In this document: piece after piece, positions 28,000 to 37,119 of the stretch | How positions within the stretch are numbered: the stretch's first letter is position 1 | How the letters are laid out: each line of letters starts with the position of its first letter | Assembly (NCBI GenBank): GCA_044229235.1 | Contig: JBGATH010000002.1 | Span: forward strand, 1 to 64,000 | From: UKL13-2 sp044229235 | GTDB taxonomy: Bacteria > Pseudomonadota > Gammaproteobacteria > Burkholderiales > Usitatibacteraceae | Direction of reading: 5' to 3' | Length of the DNA stretch: 64,000 bases | Translations under genes and position numbers: made by a program | The notes under the pieces: generated by a model | Seen by the model: only the letters and a program-made list of their open reading frames with translations | What the model was told of the DNA's origin: nothing | The model's database searches: none

Positions 28000-29607
28000 A
28001 TGCAAGCAGCACGTCGCCTTACGTTCGAGGAGTCCGCCACCACGTTCACGCTCGGCCTTGGTGTATCGAACACGAAGATTGCCCAGCGGAACCATCGTTT
28101 CTTGTTGCCATCGTTTGCCCTGGCAGCGCTTGTCTCCCTGGCTACGATGGCGAATGCAGCGCCGGGTGACTTCGATACCGGCTTCGGTGCCGGTGGCATC
28201 GCCAGAATCAGTGGGGACGCTGCTCTACCTGTTGAATCGCTTGCGACTTCGCTGGCGCTGGATGCCAACGGCCGCCTGCTGGTTGCCGGCATCGCCACCC
28301 AGACGCGCACGGGTATCTTGGCGCGATTACAGCCATCGGGCGCACGTGATTCGAGTCTCGGCGGCTCCGGCTTCGTATTGCGGCCACTGACCGCCGGCAC
28401 TATTACGCGCGAACCCGTTCAAGTATTCAGCCTTGAGAACGGAAACATCATCCTGACTGAAAGCACGCTTCGACCCTGCGTCGGCTCCCCCGGCCTGTGT
28501 GCGATCAACAACATTTTCATTCCCATGCTCGATACAACCAAGCTGCGCGCGGACGGCAACGTGGATTCGACCTACGGAACGAATGCGGGTACGACCGGCC
28601 TGGGGTTTCTGCCGACCAGCGTTACCGCAGACAGGGATGGCGTCTTGAGCGTCATGGGCGTGCAAATCCTGTTTCCTGCCCCGAACCTTGGCCTCGCGCG
28701 TATCGACGCGAATGGATTGGCAAGTGCCACACCGACCTTTGCAACGCTGAGTGCTGCAATCAATTGCGGCAACGCATACAGCACACTGCCGACAAAACTG
28801 GTCACCGCGCGGCATACGAATGGTCGTTTGTTGGTCGCCCAATTGCTCAAACGCGACGCGACGCAACAAAATGAAATCTGCATCACCCGACTCAATCAGG
28901 ACGGCACGCGCGACACCGCTTTCGGCAGCAACGGGCAGACGGTAATGAGCGATGCACGGTTGCAGTCGCATTTCCCGTTCAAGATCATGGTCCGCAGCGA
29001 TGGCGCCATCAATATCCTGTTGCTGGATGGGCCGCCAAAGACCCTGCATCAGCCGGCACTGGCCTGGTTAACGGGCGGCGGCCTGCCCGACACCGGCCAT
29101 GGGGAGCAGGGTGTCGTATATCCGATGCCCAACGCGGTGCCTTCAATCACCGCAGCCACACTGCAAGCGGATGACAAACTGCTTTTGGCAGGTTACGGGG
29201 CAAAGTTCGAATCCGGTACATTTGCCATCGATGAATCACGCCCGACGGTTGGACGGCAAGCAGCAAGTGCGGGTGTCGTCGACTTCAGTTTTGGGGCCTC
29301 GCGCGGCGGCTTTGCCAATCTCACCATCGGTGGTGAGCGCATGGACCCTACTGATATCTTCGCGGCAGCAGATGGCAGCATCTTTGTGGCGGGCGGCATC
29401 GGTACCACCACGCCCCCTGGCCCCACCGTGATGGCTGTCGCGAAGCTGCTCGGCGATACGCCACCACCATTGTCGAGCCCTGCGAGCAGCAGTGGCGGAG
29501 GAGGTTGCGGCTTCACACGAAACAGTGATGCGCGCTTTGATCCGACGTTGCTGATGATGCTGCTGATGGCGGCGGCAATGCTGCTGGGTAGTCGGCGAAA
29601 CAGGTAA
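28000..29607 (+). CDS. Secreted delta-60 repeat protein with JDVT-CTERM-like sorting tail
   Basis: A 535-residue exported protein. A signal peptide (FLLPSFALAALVSLATMANAA) lies about 34 residues from the chosen ATG 28000. The mature part contains delta-60-type repeats, FDTGFGAGGIARIS...LDANGRLLVAGIA...GTRDTAFGSNG. The C-terminus is a glycine-rich stretch and Cys (GGGGCGF), then DPTL, a hydrophobic helix (LLMMLLMAAAMLLG) and RR: the layout of JDVT-CTERM sorting signals, which are processed by an intramembrane protease of the MrtJ type. No such protease gene is in the window. The start is uncertain because the frame is open further upstream. Surface or extracellular function is inferred. Confidence 0.7.
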   Translation: MQAARRLTFEESATTFTLGLGVSNTKIAQRNHRFLLPSFALAALVSLATMANAAPGDFDTGFGAGGIARISGDAALPVESLATSLALDANGRLLVAGIATQTRTGILARLQPSGARDSSLGGSGFVLRPLTAGTITREPVQVFSLENGNIILTESTLRPCVGSPGLCAINNIFIPMLDTTKLRADGNVDSTYGTNAGTTGLGFLPTSVTADRDGVLSVMGVQILFPAPNLGLARIDANGLASATPTFATLSAAINCGNAYSTLPTKLVTARHTNGRLLVAQLLKRDATQQNEICITRLNQDGTRDTAFGSNGQTVMSDARLQSHFPFKIMVRSDGAINILLLDGPPKTLHQPALAWLTGGGLPDTGHGEQGVVYPMPNAVPSITAATLQADDKLLLAGYGAKFESGTFAIDESRPTVGRQAASAGVVDFSFGASRGGFANLTIGGERMDPTDIFAAADGSIFVAGGIGTTTPPGPTVMAVAKLLGDTPPPLSSPASSSGGGGCGFTRNSDARFDPTLLMMLLMAAAMLLGSRRNR

Positions 29608-29828
29608 ACGCAGCGTCGTGGCCATCAGGTTATCGCGACTTTTCACCGGCCCGCGATCCATGCCTTGCCGTGCGATGGTTGGCAGTTGAATTCAACTTTC
29701 CAATTGACGCCACCCACCCTCCCCTTTGATGTGCATCAAAAGCCGCCGAAGCCTCGCGCGTAGCATTCCTTTCATAGCAGGACACTCTCGTTCCTGCATG
29801 CTCACAAGGCTCACGGAGGCTGGCGACA
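29608..29828. other. Intergenic region carrying the FNR-type promoter
   Basis: The 221 bases between the delta-60 protein and the oxidoreductase operon hold the FNR box and -10 element listed separately. Upstream of the box the sequence shows nothing recognisable. Confidence 0.6.
29726..29766 (+). promoter_or_regulatory. FNR/ANR box and -10 element of the oxidoreductase operon
   Basis: TTGATGTGCATCAA at 29726-29739 is a perfect match to the FNR consensus TTGAT-N4-ATCAA. Its centre (29732.5) lies 31 bases before the centre of a -10-like hexamer TAGCAT at 29761-29766, which is the geometry of a class II FNR-activated promoter. Transcription would begin near 29773, leaving a leader of about 56 bases before ATG 29829, which has CGGAGG as a Shine-Dalgarno. 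Confidence 0.85.
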
Positions 29829-30425
29829 ATGTTCCAGGTACGCATACATGGCCGGGGCGGCCAGGGAGTGGTTTCCGCTGCCGAGATGCTGTCGATGGCG
29901 GCGTTCGACGAAGGGCGTTACGCGCAGGCGTTTCCCAGTTTCGGCTCCGAACGCATGGGCGCACCGGTGATGGCGTTTTGCCGCATGGATACCAAGGAAA
30001 TCCGCCTGCGTGAACCGGTGATGCAACCCGACGCGCTCATCGTCCAGGATCCGACCCTGTTGCACCAGGTGGACTTGTTCAGCGGCCTCGCGCCGAAGGG
30101 ATTCATTCTCATCAACTCCACGCGCAGCTTCGACGAGCTGGGCATCAGCGATTTTGTCTGCAACTTTCCGCGCGGCCATGTGCGCAGCGTCGCGGCCACC
30201 GAGCTGGCGCTGAAATTCGTCGGCCGGCCGTTGCCCAACGCTGCCCTGCTGGGTGGTTTTGCCGCCATCACCGGCCAGTTGTCGTTCGCGTCGGTGGCCA
30301 AGGCCATTCGCGACAAGTTTCCGGGCAAGGTCGGGGAATCCAACGTGGCGGCCGCAGAGGCCGCCTACCACGCCGCCAGCGGTATCACCGTGCCGGGCCA
30401 AGCCGAGGAATTCGTCCATGCTTAA
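29829..30425 (+). CDS. 2-oxoacid:ferredoxin oxidoreductase, gamma subunit
   Basis: A 198-residue gamma subunit. It opens with the typical HGRGGQGVVSAAEMLSMAAF and has PSFGSERMGAPVMAFCRMD, both conserved in the domain that contacts CoA in pyruvate:ferredoxin oxidoreductases. It is the first gene of an overlapping four-gene operon and is preceded by a perfect FNR box. It forms part of a complex that decarboxylates a 2-oxoacid to acyl-CoA, or works in reverse with reduced ferredoxin. Pyruvate is the most likely substrate by family; 2-oxoglutarate is possible. Its end overlaps the alpha gene by eight bases. Confidence 0.92.
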   Translation: MFQVRIHGRGGQGVVSAAEMLSMAAFDEGRYAQAFPSFGSERMGAPVMAFCRMDTKEIRLREPVMQPDALIVQDPTLLHQVDLFSGLAPKGFILINSTRSFDELGISDFVCNFPRGHVRSVAATELALKFVGRPLPNAALLGGFAAITGQLSFASVAKAIRDKFPGKVGESNVAAAEAAYHAASGITVPGQAEEFVHA

Positions 30426-31680
30426 ACAGACTGAAGGCTCCCACGCCGTTGCCGAGGCGATCGCGCTATGCCGGCCCGAGGTGATCTGTGCCTACCCGAT
30501 TACCCCGCAAACCCACATCGTCGAAGGACTGGGCGAGATGGTGAAGGACGGCACGCTCAAGGATTGCGAATTCATCAACGTCGAATCGGAGTTCGCCGCG
30601 CTGTCGGTCGCCATCGGCTCCTCGGCCGCAGGCGCGCGCAGCTACACCGCCACCGCCAGCCAGGGCATCCTGTTCATGGCCGAAGCCGTGTACAACGCCG
30701 CCGGACTCGGCCTGCCGATTGTCATGACCATCGGCAACCGCGCCATCGGCGCACCGATCAACATCTGGAACGATCACTCCGACAGCATGTCGATGCGCGA
30801 TGCGGGCTGGATCCAGCTCTACGCCGAAACCAACCAGGAAGCAGTCGACCTGCACATCCAGGCGTTCAAGCTGGCCGAGGAACTTTCGTGCCCGGTGATG
30901 GTGTGCGTGGACGGCTTCATCCTCACCCACGCCTATGAACGCATCGACATACCCACGCAGGAGCAGGTCGATGCGTACCTCCCCAAATTCGAGCCGGTGC
31001 AAATCCTCGATTGCGACGAGCCGGTGTCGATCGGCGCCATGGTCGGGCCCGAAGCATTTTTTGAAGTGCGCTACCTGCAGCATCACAAGCAGCTGCGCGC
31101 GCTGGACCTGATTCCACAGCTCGCCACCGAATTCAAGCAACAGTTCGGACGCGATTCGGGCGGCCTGGTGCGCACCTACCAATGTGAAGACGCCGATACC
31201 ATCGTCGTCGCGCTGGGTTCCATCAACGGCACGGTGAAGGATGCCGTCGACGACGTTCGCGCCAGCGGCCAGAAAGCCGGCGTGCTCACCATCTGTTCCT
31301 TCCGACCGTTCCCGCTGGATGCCGTGCGCGCCGCACTGAAAAATGCCAAGCGCGTGGTGGTGCTGGAAAAAACCTTGGCAGTGGGACTCGGTGGCGTGGT
31401 CTCGGACGGCGTGAGGAAGGCGCTTTCGGGCATCGTGCTCAAGGGCTACACGGTCATCGCCGGCCTTGGCGGTCGCTCGATCACCAAGCGTTCCCTGGTC
31501 AATCTGCTCAAGCGCGCCGACAGGGACGACCTGGAAGCGCTGAGTTTTCTGGATCTCAATTGGGATGTGGTCAATCGCGAACTGGAACGCGGCAAAGCGC
31601 AACGCCGCGCCGGACCCAGCGCCGAAAACATTTTGCGTGACCTGCACGCCACCCAGGGCGCGGTCGGGAGGACAGCATGA
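30418..31680 (+). CDS. 2-oxoacid:ferredoxin oxidoreductase, alpha subunit
   Basis: A 420-residue alpha subunit. The pyrimidine-binding domain begins GSHAVAEAIALCRPEVICAYPITPQTHIVE, with the conserved YPITPQT substrate-site motif, then the catalytic-region Glu in FINVESEFAALSVAIGSSAAGAR. A transketolase C-terminal-like domain follows (ALGSINGTVKDAVDDVR...RPFPLDAVRAALK). Start ATG 30418 lies inside the gamma gene; its end overlaps beta as ATGA. These overlaps indicate coupled translation and fixed subunit ratio. Cytoplasmic. Confidence 0.93.
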   Translation: MLKQTEGSHAVAEAIALCRPEVICAYPITPQTHIVEGLGEMVKDGTLKDCEFINVESEFAALSVAIGSSAAGARSYTATASQGILFMAEAVYNAAGLGLPIVMTIGNRAIGAPINIWNDHSDSMSMRDAGWIQLYAETNQEAVDLHIQAFKLAEELSCPVMVCVDGFILTHAYERIDIPTQEQVDAYLPKFEPVQILDCDEPVSIGAMVGPEAFFEVRYLQHHKQLRALDLIPQLATEFKQQFGRDSGGLVRTYQCEDADTIVVALGSINGTVKDAVDDVRASGQKAGVLTICSFRPFPLDAVRAALKNAKRVVVLEKTLAVGLGGVVSDGVRKALSGIVLKGYTVIAGLGGRSITKRSLVNLLKRADRDDLEALSFLDLNWDVVNRELERGKAQRRAGPSAENILRDLHATQGAVGRTA

Positions 31681-32696
31681 GCGCCCAGCAACCCGTCAAG
31701 TTCTATCAGACCGGCACCTTCACCGTCGGCAACCGGCTGCTGGCCGAGGATGAGCGCAACGTGCAGGCCAACATGCGCCGCACCAATTCGCTCAATTCCG
31801 GCCATCGTGCCTGCCAGGGCTGTGGCGAGGCGCTCGGCGCGCGTTACGCCATCGACGCCGCCATGCAGGCGACCGGCAATCAGGTCATGGCCGTGAATGC
31901 CACCGGTTGCCTGGAAGTATTTTCCACGCCGTATCCGGAAACTTCCTGGCAGATTCCGTGGATTCACTCGCTGTTCGGTAACGCGGCGGCGGTCGCTTCC
32001 GGCGTCGCGGCCGGACTGCGCGCGCGCGGCAAGAAGGATGTAAAAGTGATTGCCCAGGGCGGCGACGGCGGCACGACCGACATCGGCTTCGGCTGCCTCT
32101 CCGGCATGTTCGAACGCAACGATGACGTGCTCTACATCTGCTACGACAACGAGGCCTACATGAACACCGGTGTGCAGCGCTCCAGCGCCACACCGCCGGC
32201 CGCCCGCACCGCCACCACCATGGCAGTCGGCGAACACCCGGGCAACGTATTCGGCACCGGCAAGAACATGCCGCTGATCGCCATGGCGCACCACATCCCG
32301 TACGTGGCCACGGCATCGGTCGCCAACCTTCGCGACCTCGAAGCCAAGGTGATGCGCGCCATGAGCATCAAGGGTGCGCGCTACATTCATATTCATGTAC
32401 CCTGCCCGCTGGGTTGGGGGTCGGTACCCGCCGATACCATCAAGGTCGCGCGCCTGGCCGTCGAATCCGGCCTGTTCCCGCTGTTCGAGGCCGAACACGG
32501 TGAAGTGACCGCGCGCTACACCCTTCGCCGCCCGGTGCCGGTGACGGACTACCTGAAGCTGCAGCGGCGCTTTGCGCACCTGTTCGGCAAGTCACCGGAT
32601 ACCGCCACGCTGGATGCCATCCAGGCCATGGCGGATCGCAACATCCGCGTGTTCGGACTGCAGGCCCAACCGACCGTGGAGGTCCGGGAATCATGA
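31677..32696 (+). CDS. 2-oxoacid:ferredoxin oxidoreductase, beta subunit (ThDP-binding)
   Basis: A 339-residue beta subunit. Cysteines of the 4Fe-4S cluster lie in CQGCGEALGARY and, further on, in NATGCLEVFSTPYPETSW. The ThDP/Mg motif is QGGDGGTTDIGFGCLSG...YDNEAYMNTG. CPLGWG with a third conserved cysteine comes later. This subunit binds ThDP and one cluster and performs the decarboxylation. ATG 31677 overlaps the alpha stop and the next gene overlaps its stop at 32693-32696. The YPETSW motif is typical of the pyruvate rather than the indolepyruvate group. Confidence 0.93.
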   Translation: MSAQQPVKFYQTGTFTVGNRLLAEDERNVQANMRRTNSLNSGHRACQGCGEALGARYAIDAAMQATGNQVMAVNATGCLEVFSTPYPETSWQIPWIHSLFGNAAAVASGVAAGLRARGKKDVKVIAQGGDGGTTDIGFGCLSGMFERNDDVLYICYDNEAYMNTGVQRSSATPPAARTATTMAVGEHPGNVFGTGKNMPLIAMAHHIPYVATASVANLRDLEAKVMRAMSIKGARYIHIHVPCPLGWGSVPADTIKVARLAVESGLFPLFEAEHGEVTARYTLRRPVPVTDYLKLQRRFAHLFGKSPDTATLDAIQAMADRNIRVFGLQAQPTVEVRES

Positions 32697-34321
32697 TGAA
32701 AAAGCCTTTCGCCATCACGCTCGACCCGGGCTCCAGCCTGGCCAATCACACCGGCAGCTGGCGCACCAACAAGCCGCTGTATGTCGATCGCCTGCCGCCG
32801 TGCAACAACGCCTGCCCTGCGGGTGAGGACATCCAGGGTTGGCTGTTCTACGCCGAAAGCGGCGACTACAAGCGCGCCTGGCAGGAGCTGGTGCGCAACA
32901 ATCCCATGCCGGCGCTGATGGGCCGCGTCTGCTATCACCCCTGCGAAAATTCCTGCAACCGCGCGCAGCTCGATGATGCGGTCAACATCCACGCCGTCGA
33001 ACGCTTCCTCGGCGACGAGGCGCGCAAGCAGGGCTGGAAGTTCGAAGCCGATGCGCCGCCCACCGGCAAGAAAGTGCTGGTGGTAGGCGCGGGCCCCTCG
33101 GGGCTGTCGGCCGCGTATCACCTCACGCGCATGGGCCACAGCGTGACGATCCACGAAGCCGGCCCGCTGACCGGCGGCATGATGCGCTTCGGCATTCCCA
33201 AATACCGGCTGCCGCGTGACGTGCTGGATGCGGAAGTACAGCGCATCATCGACATGGGCATCACGCTGAAGCTGAACACCCGCGTCGATGACATCCAGGC
33301 CAGCATGAAGGCCGGTGGCTTCGATGCGGCGTTCCTCGCGGTGGGCGCGCATGTGGCCAAGCGCACCTCGATTCCGGCGCGCGATGCGACGCGCATCCTC
33401 GATGCCGTCAGCGTGCTGCGCGGCATGGAAACCGGTGACAAGCCGCAACTCGGCCGCCGCGTGGTGATTTACGGTGGCGGCAACACTGCGCTCGACGTGG
33501 CGCGCACCGCCAAGCGCATGGGTGCCACCGAGGCATTGATCGTCTATCGCCGCACCCGCGAGCAGATGCCGGCGCATGACTTTGAGCTGCAGGAAGCGCT
33601 GGACGAAGGCATCATGGTCAAGTGGCTCAATACCATCAAGCGCGTCGAGGACACCACCTTTACCGTGGAGAAAATGGCGCTCGATGAAAAGGGATTCCCG
33701 CAGCCCACCGGCGAGTTCGACACCATCGAGGCCGACACGCTGATCCTGGCGCTGGGCCAGGACGTGGACTTGTCGCTGCTCAACAATGTCGAGGGCCTGA
33801 GCATCGAAAACGGCGTGGTCAAGGTGGATCGCAATATGATGACCGGCAGCCCGGGCATCTTTGCCGGCGGCGACATGGTGCCGTCGGAACGCACCGTCAC
33901 GGTGGCGATCGGCCACGGCAAGAAGGCGGCGCGCAACATCGACGCGTGGCTCAAAGGCGGCAACTACACCGCACCGGAAAAACATGCGCTGGCCGGCTTC
34001 GACAAGCTCAATACCTGGTACTACTCGGACGCGCCCAAGACCGTGCAACCGATGCTCGACATCGTCCGGCGCCAGTCGAGTTTCGACGAGGTGCTGGGCG
34101 GCCTCACCGAAGACAACGCCCTGTTCGAAGCGCGCCGCTGCCTGTCCTGCGGCAACTGCTTCGAGTGCGACAACTGCTACGGCGTGTGCCCCGACAATGC
34201 CGTCATCAAGCTGGGGCCGGGCAAGCGCTTTGAATTCAACTATGAGTACTGCAAGGGCTGCGGCGTCTGTGCCGAGGAATGCCCCTGCGGTGCCATTGAG
34301 ATGAAACCTGAAATGATCTGA
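32693..34321 (+). CDS. GltD-like NAD(P)H:ferredoxin oxidoreductase fused to 2x4Fe-4S ferredoxin domain (delta-like subunit)
   Basis: A 542-residue iron-sulfur flavoprotein. The N-terminal domain has cysteines in PPCNNACPAGEDIQGW and GRVCYHPCENSCNR, binding two clusters as in glutamate synthase small subunit (GltD). An FAD-binding GxGPxG motif follows (LVVGAGPSGLSAAYHL), and a second Rossmann fold (VVIYGGGNTALDVARTAKR) for NAD(P)H. The C-terminal 80 residues are a delta-like ferredoxin with CLSCGNCFECDNCYGVCP and CKGCGVCAEECPCG. It should carry electrons between the oxidoreductase and NAD(P). The fusion makes the enzyme independent of soluble ferredoxin. Two ATGs stand in tandem; the first overlaps the beta stop. 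Confidence 0.9.
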   Translation: MMKKPFAITLDPGSSLANHTGSWRTNKPLYVDRLPPCNNACPAGEDIQGWLFYAESGDYKRAWQELVRNNPMPALMGRVCYHPCENSCNRAQLDDAVNIHAVERFLGDEARKQGWKFEADAPPTGKKVLVVGAGPSGLSAAYHLTRMGHSVTIHEAGPLTGGMMRFGIPKYRLPRDVLDAEVQRIIDMGITLKLNTRVDDIQASMKAGGFDAAFLAVGAHVAKRTSIPARDATRILDAVSVLRGMETGDKPQLGRRVVIYGGGNTALDVARTAKRMGATEALIVYRRTREQMPAHDFELQEALDEGIMVKWLNTIKRVEDTTFTVEKMALDEKGFPQPTGEFDTIEADTLILALGQDVDLSLLNNVEGLSIENGVVKVDRNMMTGSPGIFAGGDMVPSERTVTVAIGHGKKAARNIDAWLKGGNYTAPEKHALAGFDKLNTWYYSDAPKTVQPMLDIVRRQSSFDEVLGGLTEDNALFEARRCLSCGNCFECDNCYGVCPDNAVIKLGPGKRFEFNYEYCKGCGVCAEECPCGAIEMKPEMI

Positions 34322-34407
34322 CCGGACCGGTCCAACCGCTGCCCGCGGGCCCTCCGGATTAACGCCGGACGATGCCGGCGCGGGCCGCACCACGAAGGGA
34401 ATCTGCC

Positions 34408-36048
34408 ATGTTGACGAAAACCAAGGGGGCGCTGCCGACCGGCATGACGCTGCTGCACGACCCGCTGCTGAACAAGGGAACCGCATTCACCGAGGAAGAG
34501 CGCGAGGCGCTGGGCCTGCGCGGCCTGCTGCCGCCACATGTGCATACCCAGGAGGAGCAGGCCACACGTGTGCTGAACCACCTGCACACCATCAGTGATC
34601 CACTGCAGAAATACATCGCCCTCAACGCCCTGCACGACCGCAATGAGGCGCTGTTCTTCCGCGTCATGTGCGACCACATCAATGAGCTGATGCCGTTCGT
34701 GTACACGCCGACGGTGGGACTGGCCTGCCAGAAATTCGGCCATGTGTTCCAGCGTCCTCGCGGACTGTTCATCGGCACCAATGACCGCGGCCGCATCGCG
34801 CAGCTGCTGCGCAACTGGCCGTATCAGGCCGGCATCATCGTCGTCACCGATGGCGAGCGCATCCTCGGCCTGGGTGATCTGGGCGCCAACGGCATGGGTA
34901 TCCCGGTGGGCAAGCTCTCGCTGTATACCGCCTGCGCCGGCGTGCATCCCACGCTGTGCCTGCCGGTGACGCTGGACATGGGCACCAACAACGAAGACCT
35001 GCTCAACGATCCGTTCTACGTGGGCCAGCGCCAGCACCGCATCACCGGCAAGGCTTACGACGAGCTGATCGAGGAATTCATCGACGCGGCGCGCTCGGTG
35101 TTTCCCGGCGTCATCATCCAGTTCGAGGATTTCGCCAATCACAACGCGTTCCGGCTGCTCAACAAATACCGCGACAAGATCTGCACCTTCAACGACGACA
35201 TCCAGGGCACCGCCGCCGTGGCGCTGGCCGGGCTGTTCTCGGCGCTGCGCATCAAGGGCGGCAAACTGGCCGACGAGCGCGTGCTGTTTTTCGGCGCGGG
35301 CGAAGCCGCCACCGGCATTGCCGACCTCATCGTTTCCGCGCTGGTCGCCGAGGGCCTGTCAGTCGAAGACGCGCGTAAACGCTGCTGGCTGGTGGACTCG
35401 AAGGGACTGGTGGTCAAGAGCCGCACCGATCTGGTCGAGCACAAGCTGCACTACGCCCACGAGCACGCCCCGGTTAGCGATTTTCTCGCTGCCATCAAGG
35501 ACCTCAAGCCCACGGCCATCATCGGTGTGGCCGCGGTCGGTGGCACGTTCACGCCGGAAGTGCTGGCAGAGATGGCGCGCCTGAACAAGCAACCCATCAT
35601 CTTCGCGCTCTCGAACCCGACCTCGAAGGCCGAGTGCACGGCCGAGCAGGCCTATCGTGGCACCAATGGCACCGCCCTGTTTGCCTGCGGCAGCCCGTTT
35701 GATCCGGTCACGCTCAACGGCAAGACCTTTGTGCCGCGCCAGGGCAACAACTCCTACATCTTCCCCGGTGTGGGCCTGGGCGCCATCGCCAGCAAGACCA
35801 CGCGCATCACCGATGCCATGTTCATGGCCGCAGCCAAGACGCTGGCGCAATTGGTGACCGACGAGGACATTGCCCAGGGCAGCCTGTTCCCCGCATTGGA
35901 ACGCATACGCGAGGTGTCCGCGCACATCGCCGTGGCCGTGGCTGACACCGCCTATGCCGGCGGCACGGCAGGCAAGCCGCGGCCGGTCAATTTGCTGGAA
36001 GAGGTGAAGACGCAGATGTACAACCCGCGCTACCAGAGCTACGTCTGA
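34408..36048 (+). CDS. NAD-dependent malic enzyme
   Basis: A 546-residue malic enzyme of the large (SfcA/MaeA) type, converting malate to pyruvate and CO2. The catalytic Tyr is in FVYTPTVGLACQ, the Lys region in GLGDLGANGMGIPVGKLSLY, and the metal site in FEDFANHNAF...FNDDIQGTAAVALAGL. The NAD fold is FFGAGEAATGIADLIV. Start ATG 34408 has GAAGGGA eight bases upstream. It lies 86 bases after the oxidoreductase operon on the same strand and probably shares its transcript: malate to pyruvate and pyruvate to acetyl-CoA plus reduced carrier would be consecutive steps. Confidence 0.93.
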   Translation: MLTKTKGALPTGMTLLHDPLLNKGTAFTEEEREALGLRGLLPPHVHTQEEQATRVLNHLHTISDPLQKYIALNALHDRNEALFFRVMCDHINELMPFVYTPTVGLACQKFGHVFQRPRGLFIGTNDRGRIAQLLRNWPYQAGIIVVTDGERILGLGDLGANGMGIPVGKLSLYTACAGVHPTLCLPVTLDMGTNNEDLLNDPFYVGQRQHRITGKAYDELIEEFIDAARSVFPGVIIQFEDFANHNAFRLLNKYRDKICTFNDDIQGTAAVALAGLFSALRIKGGKLADERVLFFGAGEAATGIADLIVSALVAEGLSVEDARKRCWLVDSKGLVVKSRTDLVEHKLHYAHEHAPVSDFLAAIKDLKPTAIIGVAAVGGTFTPEVLAEMARLNKQPIIFALSNPTSKAECTAEQAYRGTNGTALFACGSPFDPVTLNGKTFVPRQGNNSYIFPGVGLGAIASKTTRITDAMFMAAAKTLAQLVTDEDIAQGSLFPALERIREVSAHIAVAVADTAYAGGTAGKPRPVNLLEEVKTQMYNPRYQSYV

Positions 36049-36192
36049 ACAGCTTCGCCGCGCACGGGTAAAAATCCCGCCGCATCACTGCGCGCGTTGG
36101 GGATCTGTTGAGAATCGAGCGGTGACAAAAGGTCATGTTCCCCGCAATTCACTTCATCCCATCCTGAAGGGACACTGAGCGCTTGCGCAAGG

Positions 36193-36966
36193 GTGACCAC
36201 CACAAATCTCCCTCAATCCCTCTTTAGAAAAGAGGGAAGTGCCGCGCGACGATCGCGGCAAAATTGGTTTGCTGGAGATAGATTGCAATTCAGACTGCTG
36301 CAGAAATTCGTGGTCCGCCCTAGGCACTTCTCCCTTTCCTAAAGGGAGATTGAGAGGGATTTTCAGCGGTTGTGCCACAGTGACCACCGCAAATCTCCCT
36401 CAGTCCCTCTTTAGAAAAGAGGGAAGTGCCGCGCGCCGATCGCGGCAAAACTGGTTTGCCGGAGGACGAATGCCACTCCACCTGCCGCAGAGAGCCGTAG
36501 TCGACTTAAGGCAATGCCCCCTCGCTTCGCTCTCCCCCTTTCCTAAAGGGAGATTGAGAGGGATTTTCAGCGGTTGCGCCACAGTGACCACCGCAAATCT
36601 CCCTCAGTCCCTCTTTGGAAAAGAGGGAAGTGCCGTGCGCCGATCGCGGCAAAACTGGTTTGCCGGAGGACGAATGCCATTCAATCTCCCGCAGAAATCC
36701 GTGGTCCGCGCGTGGCAATGCCCCCTCGCTTCGCTCTCCCCTTTCGTGAACGGAGACTGAGAGGGATTTTCAGCGGTTGCGCAATGGTGGTCACCGTAAA
36801 TCTCCCTCAGTCCCTCTTTTCCAAAGAGGGAAGTGCCGTGCGTCGATCGCGGCAAATTTTCTTGGATGCAGGAACATTGCCACTCCACCTGCCGCAGCGA
36901 GCCGTAGTCGACTTAAGGCACTTCTCCCTTTCCTAAAGGGAGACTGAGAGGGATTTCCGGCGGTTG
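36193..36966. repeat. Tandem array of about four 187-204 bp units with inverted ends
   Basis: AAATCTCCCTCA recurs at 36204, 36391, 36595 and 36798, giving units of 187, 204 and 203 bases and a fourth ending near 36966. Each unit begins with a hairpin CCCTCTTT-AGA-AAAGAGGG (or close variant), carries GATCGCGGCAAA, and ends with a second hairpin CCCTTT-CCT-AAAGGG followed by GAGAGGGATTT, so the unit's two ends are inverted repeats of each other. Inner parts vary more (for example CTGCCGCAGAGAGCCGTAGTC against other sequence). This looks like a miniature element that has been copied in tandem. It separates the malic enzyme gene from the kinase operon. Confidence 0.9.
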
Positions 36967-37119
36967 CCACTCGAAAAGGACGCATGGTCCAATCTGACTC
37001 TCCCTCGTCCCCCTATCCTCGACGCACGCCGACTGCGACCGGCCTGTGAGCGCTCAATCCCACGCCGGCAATGGCGGACAACTCAGTTACAATCGGCGCT
37101 GCCCTTTCCCCCATGCCGA

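Noticed and set aside
36193..36966. Tandem repeats considered as a CRISPR array
   Set aside because: Units are about 190-200 bases and vary within, without short identical repeats separated by unique spacers, and no cas genes are near.
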